Source of the DNA: Amphiura filiformis | Taxonomy: Eukaryota; Echinodermata; Ophiuroidea; Amphilepidida; Amphiuridae | Direction: 5' to 3' | Length of the DNA stretch: 64,000 bases | NCBI RefSeq assembly: GCF_039555335.1 | Contig: NC_092641.1 | Location: 31,494,848-31,558,847 of the forward strand | Shown here: one piece after another, positions 25,061 through 36,258 of the stretch | Layout: every line of letters starts with the position of its first letter | How positions within the stretch are numbered: the first letter of the stretch is position 1 | Program-made: the position numbers and the translations under genes | Notes under the pieces: model-generated | Seen by the model: the letters and a program-made list of their open reading frames with translations, nothing else | Database searches by the model: none | What the model was told of the DNA's origin: nothing

Positions 25061-25529
25061 CTTTTTGGCGCATGATTTCTTTGAGCTCAACTATTTGAAA
25101 GAGTGGGTTCCATATATCTTTCAAAATTTCGTCGTGCGGAAAGCATAATGGTGTAGGTGGGCTAATTGGTGGCAATTGATAGAAATCTCCCACTGCTAGG
25201 ATTGACACATTGCCAAAGTCAGTATATGTTCCTTTAATCTGCTGCAACCGTCCGAATATATATGTCAGCTGAGTTGTACTAACCATTGAAATTTCGTCTA
25301 TAATTACTAATTGCAAATGCCGATATTTGACTCGTAAAGTGTTTAGTGATTCTTCACCAAGTGGTTTGTATTCTTTTTGAGATTTAGGATTAATTTTTAA
25401 TCCGGAGCAGATTGTTTGACCACAAATATTGAATGCAGCTGTTCCAAGGTGAGCAAGTGACAAGACTGTCATATCTTCGGCGGATTCTGTCATGCGTGCA
25501 AATACTTTTTTGCATAGTACTGAATGCAT
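24957..25529 (-). pseudogene. Helentron PIF1 helicase core, middle part
   Basis: Motifs Ia to III are readable: LAHLGTAAFNICGQTI, the Walker B VIIDEISMV, AVGDFYQLPP, and ELKEIMRQ before the next conserved block. This segment would couple ATP hydrolysis to DNA strand separation during rolling-circle transposition. It continues the Walker A segment across a frame break near 25520. Confidence 0.85.
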
Positions 25530-26545
25530 TTGATAACATGCGACTTTCCGGTTCCTGCACCTCCAGTAACAAACATTTGAAATGGGTCGACACTCTGATC
25601 TCTTACTTTATCGTCACACCATTTTGAAACATGATTAAATACCTGACGTTGCTTTTCGTTCAGTTGGCGCATCATGTGTTGTGCTTGTTCTTCGGTTATT
25701 ACAGGATCGCATGTTTCAATCGCACATCTAGGTTGATCTGCCTGATGTATATTTTGTCGTGACTGCAGTTCAGGAACTTCAATTTCGGCAAATTCATCAT
25801 CTGAATCTTGAACTAAATTGCGGTCTAATTGGTCATCCAGACGTTGTTGTTCACCTTGTGGATTGATTGCTGCCCATGCATCTTGAAGGTCTGCAACATG
25901 TTGAATCGCATCCCATGCTTCATCTAGTTGGTCAGTTGCTGGTTCAAACTCTTGCATATTTTCTTTAACTATATCTTTGACTTGTGCTCTTTTGCCATTG
26001 ATATTCACATTACCCTTCATATGATAATCTTCATATTTGGTAAAGGCATTTGGCTTGATTTGTTCATTTCTGTGTGGCAAATATAAGCGTAGCATGTTCA
26101 TATGATAACGCTCACTATCTTTCTTAACTGATACTCTTGGGTAACGAATAACAGCTGGCTTTCCTCTTGTACGTTCTTTCATCTTGATGGAGCAATTTTG
26201 CAGTTCGATTGGTTTATTTCGTTGGCAAGATTTTGCTTGTTTCTCATTACTTGCTTCATCACCTACATCTTGTTCATTCTCTGATTCAGTTTGCTCAACA
26301 TCTGTTTCGTTATCTGCTTCATTGTTTGTTTCGTCATTACGTACATCTTGTTTATTCTCGGGTTCAGTTTGCTCAATATCTCCAGCATCTGTTTCGTTAT
26401 CTTCTTCATTGTCTGTTTCGTCATCAATTAATTCATCTGGACTGGCATTGATATTATCTGATTTGCCTGATACTTGATAATGACTGGAGAAAAATTTAGC
26501 CATGCACATGTTATTATACTTTGAGGTTCTTGGTCTACCTATATA
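25490..26545 (-). pseudogene. Helentron Rep-helicase linker and Walker A
   Basis: An acidic repeat (DETDNE-, QTEPENKQDV- and QTESENEQDV-type units, about residues 27-85) is followed by a basic stretch and a region rich in WDAIQ and LQDAWAAIN that precedes the helicase in this superfamily. It ends with LNEKQRQVFNHVSKW and the P-loop VTGGAGTGKSHVIKC. In the upstream direction the frame continues as [15 protein letters not shown] before a break near 26570. The acidic insertion looks like an expanded tandem repeat within the protein. Confidence 0.85.
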
Positions 26546-26960
26546 CTTTTCAATTTGGGATGTTTTCCAAACTTGTTCAGATTTCCTGCGTTTGCTTGTA
26601 CCTCTTTCAATGGCAATGATATTTTGTGTCCGTCCAAATCAGTTTGAACAAAGATGACCTTTCTGGTACTATTTCGTAGAGGCATGCTACAGATTAGGTA
26701 GATGGCGCCCATGACACTGATTTCTCTATGTTGCAAATAAACACTTCCAAGTTTTCTCAATTGCGAAACAGCATCATCATTTCCCAATTCCCTTGCTTCT
26801 CTCTGTGCATTTCTTAACAAATCACCCATTTCTCTTTCAGATTTGGTAATGTAGGAAAGCATGTACATGGCGGCACCAAATGGATCTAACACGAACTGTA
26901 TGTCCATATTTCCATTCCAGCATCGAATCAAGTGTGGGTTGTAATTGTTGATCCATTGAT
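26539..26960 (-). pseudogene. Helentron Rep domain, catalytic tyrosine segment
   Basis: [19 protein letters not shown] is followed by [10 protein letters not shown], which matches the Yx3YxxK signature of Helitron Rep, where tyrosine attacks DNA to start rolling-circle strand transfer. The tyrosine and lysine of the signature are both present. A conserved [20 protein letters not shown] block follows. This piece is broken from the preceding segment near 26990. Confidence 0.85.
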
Positions 26961-26981
26961 CTTGGATACGTCGTTTCAGGT

Positions 26982-27311
26982 TTATTGTGTTTTTCTTGTA
27001 ACCAATGCTAAGTACTCTTCAAATTCAGATTGTGTAACTTGTGCGGTACGGAGTATTTGTTCAAAATCTGCGTCAGTGTTACCTTCGACAAGTTCCCAAA
27101 TCTTCTTTAAAGTTTCCTTTGCCTTTGTCTCATCTTCTTTTCTATGTTCAAGAGCTTCTTGATATTCGAGATCTTCTTCATTTCCTTCTATCCCTTCAAC
27201 TGGTCTGGAGATAAATGTTCTGTTGGATGGTGGTTTTGGAAAATTAAACCGACATACTTTTCCAGTTTTCCGACATGATTTCGAATGACTTTTTACTGTG
27301 TAGTTGCACAT
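26982..27311 (-). pseudogene. Helentron Rep domain, segment between HUH and Tyr motifs
   Basis: Conserved SKSCRKTGKVCRFNFPKPPS followed by a charged helical linker. The Cys-rich CRFNFP phrase is standard between the HUH and Tyr motifs of Helitron Rep. Both ends are frame breaks (about 27300 and 26990). Confidence 0.8.
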
Positions 27312-27850
27312 TGGTCACTAGTTCATGTAATTCTTCATCAGTCTCAGGGGGCAGTTCACAAGATATATACTTGTCAACAAACTCTGTAATATCTTCATCA
27401 GAATCTTCATCAAACTTCGGTGCATCTTTAACCCATACCATCATGTGAATGTGTGGCCAACCTCTTTGTTGGAACTCTGTCCTGTAGTAATAGTCCTCAA
27501 CTTTACCAATTGGGTTAGCTGATGAGCACATTACATCTTTAATTAAAGTGTGCACTCTTCTTTCAAACATTCTGGCTGCTGCTGCAGGATTAGACATGAT
27601 GATAGTACAGTGATCTTCCCATGTCATGTTCTTATGTTGCTCTTCAGTCATTGGTGGTTTGCCTTGTGATATTAGGATACCATTGGTTATTTCGATCCAG
27701 CGTCTGTCTGCAGCACTAAATGACATGAAAAATGTTGGGATTCCTAATTGACGTATCATTGCAAACAGATCTCGCTTTGATCTTTCCCAATAAGCAGGTG
27801 TTCCTCTTATTTGTGTCAGGAATCTATATCCTTCGTCCCTTTTGATTAGG
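27244..27850 (-). pseudogene. Helentron Rep domain, HUH motif
   Basis: It opens with the conserved block GYRFLTQIRGTPAYWERS and AMIRQLGIPTFFMSFSAADRRW, then MFERRVHTLIKDVM. Next is the metal-binding HUH motif in the form QQRGWPHIHMMVWVKDAP (His-Ile-His). This is the nuclease half that binds the transposon 3' end. The motif residues are intact although the reading frame as a whole is not. Confidence 0.9.
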
Positions 27851-28215
27851 TTTTTACTTGTTCCTTGTCTCGCAACATAGATGCAGTTATCTTTCTACCT
27901 CCTGCTGTCTTAGTGTTACCTACTCTAATTGCGATAGAAATACCGGAGTGAATTTGGTGAACCTCTGTTGCATACAAAGCAAAATATGTATTCCGGATTC
28001 CTGACAAATCTGTTGTCCATTGAAAATAAGCGAGCATTAAAGTATCGTGAAGGTGATATCTTTTTTTCTCTCTTTTCCATGTAGGTATTTTTGCCATCAG
28101 GAAATTCAGTTGGACAACTCTTTGATTCCATTTCAAAAACCTTTTCAGGTATATTTCCTTCGCCAGGAGCAAGACACATTATTGATTCATCATGTTTGTC
28201 TGCAACATATTGAGC
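27851..28215 (-). pseudogene. Helentron conserved segment upstream of Rep
   Basis: Readable as YVADKHDESIMCLAPGEG, then EFPDGKNTYMEKREKKISPS, RYFNARLFSMDNRFV and RNPEYIF. This is the standard block (ApGEg...Fp.G...R...Yf..Rl...dnRFa) that precedes the Rep nuclease in Helitron-superfamily proteins. Frame breaks lie near 28000 and 27853; the latter looks like loss of one A from an A-run. Confidence 0.8.
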
Positions 28216-28220
28216 AAAAT

Positions 28221-28580
28221 CTACTGGATGTAGAAACGAAAAAGTGGTGCTGAGGTATTTGTAACATAGTCAGTTTCCGCTTGTACATTATTTTCTAATG
28301 CATCTGGAGGGTTATATTGGGAAGGCTCATCTATCATAGGATCCAGATCAGAATTGTCTTTAGTAGCTTGGCTATCTTTGTTTGCAATATCATCTTTGTG
28401 TTCATCTTCAACATTACTCATATTGTCACTGGCCAGATGACTGGAACATTCTGATTCATTTTGGTTGACATCGGTAGACCTAATGTTTGTTGTTTCACTC
28501 ACAGATATATATGTATCGACTTCTATGGCTAGTGGTTGAATGACAAACGTTTTGTATCTTAGATGCAATTCCTCAGACAA
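28221..28580 (-). pseudogene. Acidic linker after the second peptidase copy
   Basis: SEELHLRYKTFVIQPLAIEV is nearly the same as the C-terminal flank of the other peptidase copy at 30700-30790. A Ser/Asp/Asn-rich, low-complexity linker of about 80 residues follows. I recognise no catalytic domain in the linker. Confidence 0.7.
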
Positions 28581-29620
28581 GAGAAGCAGATAGTCGTGAA
28601 GGTTTTCAAAGTTTTCAAAATATAATGCAACTGCAGTTCCTTCTGATGTTGGAAAACCGAATTCATCTCGTGAATGAGAATCAAAAATACATATTGTCCT
28701 GATGTAATGTCCTTATAAATCGCCATCATGTAAGGTTCAAATATCAAAATGTTAAAATTTGATACATGGAATGCGTCCTGTAATTCAACATCAAGTGGTC
28801 TTAACGCACTGTCTGGAGTAGCGTCTAATCTTCCACATCTTTGAATCAGATATCGAATCGGGAAAGATGAATTGCCAAAGGTACAAGTCGTCGGCAATTG
28901 TTCACTATCTAGATACTTGCTACGATCGAGTTGGCCATTTGCATTTAGTTCCTGAGATGTTGTCTTGTACAATTCATCGCCATATATCAGAATTTGGTCT
29001 AAATCATCGGATGTCAATTTGTGGGAAATATTCGGTATATAGCATAACATTACTAATGCATTACACGAACATTGTACAGCTCTTGATTCTTCGCTGAATT
29101 GGACATCTCCTTGATGAAAATTTGCCAAAATTCTGTTTGCATAGGTTAATCTAATGGCGAGATCATCATCATGGAAGTCATGATCACTGTTCTCATTAAT
29201 AACGTGGTCATCGTAACATTCACTAGAGCTTCCGTCATAGTTGGTATTTTGTATGAATGGATCATCATCATTCTCCGAGGTTTCATGGAAAGGTTCATCA
29301 GAAGCATCAATGTGGTGACTTGATTCCGACATTGTTTCTTCCAACGCATCGTTTTGTGCCTGTTGTTCTTCATTGCGAAGTAATTGATCGTCTAACATAG
29401 TGTCAAACTCGTCGAAATTTATATCAATACTTTCATACTCTGGATTGTTTTGTTTTAACCAGACAAGAGCTTGTTTTACTTTTGTTGGATTTACGTCCTG
29501 ACACATGTGATGTCCTTTGTACTCTAATTTCTTTTTCAGTTTCACTCTAATTAGACTTTGTTCCGTTGGCAGTCTTGGTAAACATCGAGCAGTATTATCG
29601 ACATTAGCTTTGACGCATAC
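28559..29620 (-). pseudogene. DUF6570-like end plus second papain-like (OTU/C76-type) peptidase copy
   Basis: The frame begins with NTARCLPRLPTEQSLIRVKL and KQALVWLKQNNPEY, typical of the segment that follows DUF6570 in Helitron proteins. An Asp/Glu-rich stretch follows, then a cysteine peptidase-like domain with NFHQGDVQFSEESRAVQCSC and the stretch up to SGQYVF. A one-base shortening of an A-run near 28685 disrupts the expected FDSHSRDE histidine motif. The domain is a near-duplicate of 30730-31380, so one of the two copies arose by local duplication. Confidence 0.8.
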
Positions 29621-30470
29621 AACCTGTCCATTGATTCCTTTTGAGCACCCTTTATAAGTGAAATCATCTTCATGAATAGTATGGCGGGCGAAATGAGATG
29701 TCTTTCCAGCATATTTAACTGAGACAGTTCAGGTGGCTGCTCATGTAAGCTAAGCTTATTTACTGTTGCTAATCTAGGAACAGAATTTGATAACATATTT
29801 CTATGACAGGCTTCACAAATCCATTTGTTTTGCTTATCATTATCTGTTGTAAGAGGTAATTCTGTAATTACAACACTTGCTGGTATACTCTTGAGTAGGA
29901 TGCGTTCATTATATTTGTCTCGATATAATGCTCTAACCTGTTGCTTGAAAAGGACTCGCTGGCATATGTGACATATGTATATCAGTTGTTGGTCTTCTTT
30001 GCACGATCTTTTGAAATTTGCAATAACAGTATCGATATCTGATGACTTCTTTAATCTATTAGACTGAACACGTTGTCGCTTTATGTTGGCCTTTTCAGGG
30101 TCTTCATACTGAAGTCGTGCTTGTTGTCGCTTTATATTGGCCTTTTCAGGGTCTTCATACTGAAGTCGTGCTTGTTGTCGTTTTATGTTGGCCTTTTCAG
30201 GGTCTTTATACTGAAGTCGTGCTTGTTGTCGTTTTATGTTGGCCTTTTCAGGGTCTTCATACTGAAGTCGAGACTGAAGTCGTGCTTGTTGTCGTTTTAT
30301 GTTGGCCTTTTCAGGGTCTTCATACTGAAGTCGTGCTTGTTGTCGTTTTATGTTGGCCTTTTCAGGGTCTTCATACTGATGTCGAGACTGAAGTCGTGCT
30401 TGTTGTCGTTTTATGTCAGCTTTTTCAGGGTCTTCATACTGAAGTCGAGATTGAGTCGTGCTTTTGTCGT
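29551..30470 (-). pseudogene. YEDPEK tandem repeats and zinc/DUF6570-like domain
   Basis: Seven 17-residue repeats (RLQYEDPEKANIKRQQA consensus, 51 bp each, about 30070-30455) are followed by VIANFKRSCKEDQQLIYICH and ICQRVLFKQQV. Further on come WICEACHRNML and ELSQLNMLERHLISPAILFM. Paired CxxC motifs and the P-L-S-x-L-N-x-L-E-R phrase match the DUF6570 region of Helitron-type proteins. NPEK-type repeats are common upstream of this domain in animal Helitrons. The frame is broken near 30465 and near 29640. Confidence 0.8.
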
Positions 30471-31822
30471 TTTCTTTCGGCGTATTCAGGTGATGAGTAC
30501 TGCTCCTTTGATCTTTTCCTTTTTTTTGCACGAATTTCATTTTGTACTTCTATTGGTTGATTTTGTAACCATTTTTGATGTTTCGTTAGTTTTTTTCTTG
30601 GTTTTGGCAAACTGGAACTATCGTGGCTACTTGTACATGGTTTCATATTTTGTTCAGTCCATGTCGAACATCCTGGTTCATTTTCCACGCCACCTTTAAC
30701 AGTCTTGGTAGTCATGTCGGTGTCAGTCACAGAAATATCGATTTCTATGGATAATGGTTGAATGACAAACGTTTTGTATCTTAGATTCAATTTCTCAGCC
30801 AATAAAACCAGGAATTGGTGAAGGTTTTCAAAGTTTTCAAAATACAATGCCACAGCAGTTCCTTCTGACGTTGGAAAACCGAATTCATCTCGAGAATGAG
30901 AATCAAAAAATACATATTGTCCCGATGTAATGTCCTTATAAATCGCCATCATGTAAGGTTCAAATATCAAAATGTTAAAATTTGATACACGGAATGCGTC
31001 CTGTAATTCAACATCAAGCGGTCCTAACGCACTGTCTGGAGTAGCGTCTAATCTTCCACACCTTTGAATCAAATATCGAATCGGGAAAGATGAATTGGCA
31101 AAGGTACAAATCGTCGGCAATTGTTCACTATCTAGATACTTGTTGCGATCGAGGTGGCCATTCGCATTTAGTTCTCGAGATGTTATCTTGTACAATTCAT
31201 CACCATATATCAAAATTTGGTCTAAATCATCGGATGTCAATTTGTGGGAAATAATCGGCATGTAGCATAACATTACTAATGCGTTACATGAACATTGTAC
31301 AGCTCTTGACTCTTCACTGAATTGGACATCTCCTTGATGAAAATTTGCCAAAACTCTGTTTGTATAGGTTAATCTAATGCCACCAGTAGGCTTCGTTACA
31401 TCGGACTTTTTGTCAATTGAGCTTACAGATTTGCTGCATTTCATTTTACTTTCTGGATTATCATGATTATTATCATCCTGTAATTTCTTGTGAAATGCCG
31501 ATTTGGCACGTGTTAATCTAATGCCACCAGTTGGCTTCGTTACATCCGGCTTTTTGTCAATTGAGCTCACAGATTTGCTGCATTTGATTTCACTTTTTGG
31601 ATTATCATGATTATTATCATCCTGTAATTTCTTGTGAAATGCCCATTTGGCACGTGTTAATCTAATGCCACCAGTAAGCTTCGTTACATCCGGCTTTTTG
31701 TCAATTGAGCTTACAGATTTGCTGCATTTGATTTTACTTTCTGGATTATCATGATTATTATCATCCTGTAATTTCTTGTGAAATGCCAACTTGGCACGTG
31801 CTTTATTAGAGCGCTTAGGCAT
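30434..31822 (-). CDS. Helentron N-terminal ORF: three 48-residue repeats and a papain-like cysteine peptidase
   Basis: Start at the ATG at 31822 (MPKRSNKARAK) is preferred; the frame is open to 32005 but the extra residues look like translated AT-rich leader. Residues 9-152 are three tandem 48-residue repeats (AFHKKLQDDNNHDNPES core, 144 bp each). Residues about 160-330 form a cysteine peptidase-like domain with QCSCNALVML (Cys177) and FFDSHSRDEFGFPTSEGTA (His309), comparable to OTU/C76-type deubiquitinating folds. Of the two copies in this element, this one keeps the whole domain in frame. A basic tail with RAKKRKRSKEQ follows. Its cellular substrate is unknown; counteracting ubiquitin-based host control is inference. 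Confidence 0.7.
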   Translation of the reverse strand: MPKRSNKARAKLAFHKKLQDDNNHDNPESKIKCSKSVSSIDKKPDVTKLTGGIRLTRAKWAFHKKLQDDNNHDNPKSEIKCSKSVSSIDKKPDVTKPTGGIRLTRAKSAFHKKLQDDNNHDNPESKMKCSKSVSSIDKKSDVTKPTGGIRLTYTNRVLANFHQGDVQFSEESRAVQCSCNALVMLCYMPIISHKLTSDDLDQILIYGDELYKITSRELNANGHLDRNKYLDSEQLPTICTFANSSFPIRYLIQRCGRLDATPDSALGPLDVELQDAFRVSNFNILIFEPYMMAIYKDITSGQYVFFDSHSRDEFGFPTSEGTAVALYFENFENLHQFLVLLAEKLNLRYKTFVIQPLSIEIDISVTDTDMTTKTVKGGVENEPGCSTWTEQNMKPCTSSHDSSSLPKPRKKLTKHQKWLQNQPIEVQNEIRAKKRKRSKEQYSSPEYAERKRQKHDSISTSV

Positions 31823-32005
31823 TTTCAAAGAAGTAATGTAATTGAATAAAAAGTGATAAATGGCGTTTAGGCTAATTGGTATAAGTTTAATAAACACAAA
31901 CAATGAAACTTTTAATACTATATAACGGCAAAAATATTGACGATATCTATTAAAATACGTGAAAAGTAGAAAATTATAACTACAAGAATACAACAATTGT
32001 AACAA

Positions 32006-33690
32006 TAGGCTTAAATGTAACTTTTAAACAAATTTATGTATATAATAAATAGAACACTATAAAAACTAGGAATTGTTTATAACGCTTAACTGTTTAATAT
32101 AGTAACTGATGTACAAAAGGAAATTCCGAAATATCGGACTTCTTTATGATGAAGCAATTTAAATTGTCCAACATATACTTTGAGCTAATGGTGTTTGAAG
32201 TAATTCGGCTCTACAAAAGAGATTCGTATGTGTCGTTAACCATACGTTTATGATTCTGTAAAATTCTTACTTAAACGGGACTGCACGAAGAGTCAAGACT
32301 CAAGAAAAGGTCTAACCGTTAATTGTCACTTTTATCTTTCAACAGAACACTAGTTTTATGCAGAACGCTAGTTAACGTTTTGTATTAGATATTCAATTTT
32401 GTTGTCAAGTACGAATGTAGATTTTAGCATTACCCAGGGTCGGTTGTACGCTTATTAAACGTTGTTTTATATCATACGGAACCAATCTACAGACCCCATA
32501 GACAATAAATAGAACCGTGTTGTTCACATTATTGTTGTACTTGCATGTGTTTTAAAATAATTTCATAATTAGCTTAAGTTTTGGTTTATTCTCAAAGTCA
32601 TATTTCAAATTCGGTTTTAACTTCCAATACAGGACGTAAATCCCACAATATGTTCATTGATTTTTTTTTTTGAAGAAAAAGTTTAACATTGTTATTCAAG
32701 TTGAAGATACTGTGTCTGAACACCAGTGGATGAGGCTGATGTCGGCAAATACAAATTTACTGTACGTCCATAAATCGTCATTAAGGTGTTGAAAAATTCA
32801 AATATTTTGTTGTTGTTGCAGGAAATACCTTGATATCTCTTTCAAACCATATTTTTTTCTTTTGAAATCCACGTTAACATGTTCAAAACATGAAATGTCT
32901 TTTTTTACATATGATGTAATTTTAAAGGCTTGTTTCTTTGTATTTAAGTTCCATGACGTTTGACTGATAATAACTTTATAACTATATCTCTGACCGGTAT
33001 CATTTTAATCCACACTTAGTACTTTTATAAATTATGAAACTGTAACAATTTCAATTAACTAAATTTATGCCATGTGCCTCATTTACATGCGTTCGGTAAG
33101 CAATTCTTGAAACATGAACGTGATAATGTCTTTTACATTTCTGCAGATGTGAAATATTGTTGCATAGGTTTGTAGAGGCTCCGAATCAATGATATTAAAT
33201 TGAATATAATCGAATTCGGGGTACTATGCCGATATTTTGAATCTAGGGTCAACGTTGTTCAGTGATACACATTAACATGTGCAGATAGTACGTTAATGAA
33301 TCCTATTGTTAATATTCGTGTTGCTAATCAGGGGTGCTTGAATTCCTCAATAACGCCATTTGATCTCTCCAAATAATTTGTTACAATACGAGCGTGTGCG
33401 TGGATTGTTTTCTATCATGCCGTATTGAATTGAAACAACGGATTCTTCCCCGCAACTTAAATAAATTAGTGACGTTGTTTTCCTTGTATCACGGTGTACT
33501 CACACTAAGATAATCTCGCAAGAGTCAAGAGACGTTCTGGATGAGAATTTATTGTTTTTAATTGCTGGTACAACAAATTAGATCAAATACATGATAAGAT
33601 ACAATTAATATTTTAAAACACATTATGATGTACATCTGATAATAAACAATAAATTTGTACACAAAATATAACTACGCATTTTAGTTAATT
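32006..33690. other. AT-rich sequence upstream of the Helentron ORFs
   Basis: No gene, tRNA or repeat boundary is recognised apart from a short gagtc/gactc inverted repeat at 32291-32303. The first few hundred bases are probably the Helentron 5' leader. Confidence 0.5.
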
Positions 33691-34950
33691 AAATCGGGTA
33701 TTACATGATTAATAATCCATATCCATTGGTGTTTGGTAAGCATGAAAGAATCACAAAATGCAATTAGAATTATAATAATGTATAAAATATTCCTAACGGA
33801 GTTGTTGGGTATGCTTATGCTTAGGCCCTAATCATCTTCGGTTATGATTTTACTATCCTAAAAAGCTAGTTTACGTTTAATTATCTATATTCATTAGGTT
33901 TCTGGTGAGATGCAAATGCTCAATATGTTAATAATAAATATTCACAACGGGGCTTTACTTGCGTATTTTAGCTATGTATGGATAGTCCTATGACTGACTG
34001 TACTATATATATTTTTCTTTCCTTGAATTTGTTTGGTTAAGCATACCTGATTACAATTCTTTGGTGATGCTTTGGTATATCATTGTGATTAAAATTTACA
34101 TGTAGGCCTACTTATATTGTTTCATTTTCCATGTTCATTATTAGGTTTTTGGTTAATGTCTCATGAATGTAATTACGAGATTGCTCGGGCATACCTATGC
34201 TTAATCAGCTTTAACTATTTTACTATCCTTGACTTAAGGTTATTAACTATTTTAAACTGTTGTGATTTGGTAGTTCACAGCATCTTACGAATGGTAGTGA
34301 GCTTTGGAAAAACTGAATAGCTCAATTCATAGCGAACGTGTAGAAGAATTAAAATATCACAGAGATACTTTTATAGGTGCTGCGGTTCTTGTGTTACGTT
34401 GTAAAGAGGGCTGAAACAACACCACTTTTGTAAAACGTACATAACTTATTAACAACAATAAATTAAGCAAGTTTGCTAAGTATACGATTTGTAGAATGAA
34501 CTTTTGCAAAACATCGAGGAGTTGTTTTTTCAATAATATATTGATCTAGATAATGGAAATCGATTTTTAGGTTGCTTCGACCAACAATACCTCGTCTACC
34601 CTTAACATGGCTATATCATACTGGAATTAAAATCTACTTCCATTGTTATACAATCAAAAAGCTAGTTTACGTTTAATTTTCCATACTAGTATTCATTATG
34701 TTTTTGGTAACTGTTCAATGTAAAAATTACGAAATTCAGATTATCAATATGTTAATAAATAAATATTCATAATGAGGCTTTTTTGGCTATGCATGATTGG
34801 CTATGATTGACTGTGCTTTGTTATATATTTATCTTTCGTTAAATTTGTTTGGCTACCGGAGATGATGCTTTGTACCGTACTTACTTTGTAATGGAAACAT
34901 AGGTAGTTCCATTCGCCATGTTCATTATCAATTCAATCAGTGTTATATCA
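33690..34950. repeat. Diverged tandem repeat region
   Basis: The phrase ccat-attcattaggtttttggt recurs near 33715, 33884, 34126, 34678 and 34909. A second phrase, aaaaagctagtttacgttta, occurs at about 33858 and 34659, and ttttactatcc at about 33847 and 34218. Copies differ by many substitutions, so the array is old. Confidence 0.65.
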
Positions 34951-34964
34951 ATTCGATTCGTTCC

Positions 34965-35035
34965 AATTCGTGTCAATTCGTTTCAATAATTCGTCTCAAT
35001 TAGTCTCAATTAGTCTCATTTAGTCTCAATTCGTG
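34965..35035. repeat. Short tandem repeat (attcgtctcaattagtctca type)
   Basis: About six imperfect 10-11-bp units of the form tctcaattagt/attcgtt. Confidence 0.8.
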
Positions 35036-35043
35036 TATATCTA

Positions 35044-35117
35044 TGTTGGGTGCAAGGTCCAGTTCCAGCTCTAGTCCGACGGACCCCAGAACTCCCTTGT
35101 CGAAGAGATTACCTACA
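35044..35117 (-). repeat. 75-bp direct repeat, copy 1, with exon-like minus frame
   Basis: A gggtgcaaggtccagttcc...tacctacaatt segment is repeated at about 37087-37161. On the minus strand both copies stay open in the same frame (IVGNLFDKGVL...LELDLAP), and an AG preceded by a pyrimidine-rich stretch stands upstream. It may be a dispersed repeat that happens to be open, or a duplicated exon. Confidence 0.5.
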
Positions 35118-36130
35118 ATTCAAGAACAATAGGCAACTCTGTGGTTCGTCTGCAATCGTGACATATAACGAGGACAAAAACAACACAATGGCCTGCAGAT
35201 AACCATGTCACATATAACAAGAACAAACACAAACATAACATGAATGAAATTGTCGCTGATCTAGCATACCTGCATGACGATTTTGGACAAAAATGAGTTT
35301 ACATGCAAGTTGCATTTCATAATATATAAATGAAACGATTTACTCTGCAAAAATTTGAGTCATAAAGGTAATTAGTTTAAGAGATACAGCTCTATAGTGT
35401 GATATACCATGGTTTTTACATTGCATGAAATTTTCATTTTGTGCTCTGGCATACCGCATATTATGATATGCCACCGTGGAACTCAATTGCTTTATTGTAT
35501 ATACCGATACCGGAGTATATCAGTGGCATATCAGTGTAGAAAGGATAGTAAAATGTTGTTTGTTCTGAAATACTGGAATAGGGCCTATGACTTTTAATTA
35601 GAATTATTCCTTAATGATTATATTTATCAATGTTCTTATGTTCTGTAGCAATGATAATGACATTTGATTTTAGTACTTTCCAGTAAGTCTTCATAAATTT
35701 GGAACATTTTCAAATGCATTTTTCTCAAAATGGTGTTTTTTCATGATATGCAGGTATTCTACATAGAACAGCGACGAATTGTTACCGATATTCTCAATCA
35801 ATTGAACATAGTAAGGATATGACCTTTGCTAATTTCCATGTAAAACAGCCCAAGACAAATTTCCCGTATTTTTTGAGAACAAGTAGGAAGCAATGATTTT
35901 ATAACACGTATTCTATATCTTCCGAATTGTGAAGGATTTTAGTTTGGTAATTTTCCTGAAAAGTGTGTGAGTCCACACCACTAAATAAAATACAGTATGT
36001 ATGTAACCTAGCTGATGACGGCAGTGCAATCATGCCTGTTGAAAGTGGCAGCAGTTGCCCTGGTCAAATTGAGAAAAATTATATTCTATGAAAATGGGTT
36101 CTTTGGTGCAAATTTATTATCAAATCATAA
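35118..36130. other. Sequence without recognisable feature
   Basis: No coding frame with protein-like composition and no clear repeat. The aagaacaataggtaactc phrase occurs at its two ends (35120 and 36140). Confidence 0.4.
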
Positions 36131-36149
36131 ATAAATAACAAGAACAATA

Positions 36150-36245
36150 GGTAACTCCCCAGATAGCAAGAAAACGTTGGTAAGCCCACGCCAAGCCAAT
36201 GTTGGGTCAACGTTGCAATGCCATGCCACGTTGCTAATGTTTTTA
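36150..36245. repeat. Palindromic ccaacgttgg repeat, isolated units
   Basis: The agatagcaagaaaacgttgg and ccaatgttgggtcaacgttg phrases are the same family as the cluster at 37163-37690. Confidence 0.7.
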
Positions 36246-36258
36246 GCCGCTGCAGTGC

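Larger units (their letters stand above)
22400..32310 (-). mobile_element. Helentron, autonomous-type but decayed
   Basis: Minus-strand frames from 31822 down to 23588 give, in order: an N-terminal repeat region with a cysteine peptidase, YEDPEK repeats, a zinc-containing DUF6570-like segment, a second peptidase copy, the HUH Rep domain, a PIF1-family helicase and a C-terminal AP-like endonuclease. A RepHel protein fused to an endonuclease is characteristic of Helentrons within the Helitron superfamily. About ten to twelve frame breaks separate the pieces, so this copy cannot make the full protein. Outer limits are approximate: hairpins near 22460-22650 on the 3' side, and a small inverted gagtc/gactc near 32291 on the 5' side. 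Confidence 0.85.

Noticed and set aside
30073-30699. Two long plus-strand frames rich in Leu/Val/Phe opposite the YEDPEK repeats
   Set aside because: Antisense translation of a 51-bp coding repeat stays open as long as the repeat does; the minus-strand frame matches known Helitron protein sequence.
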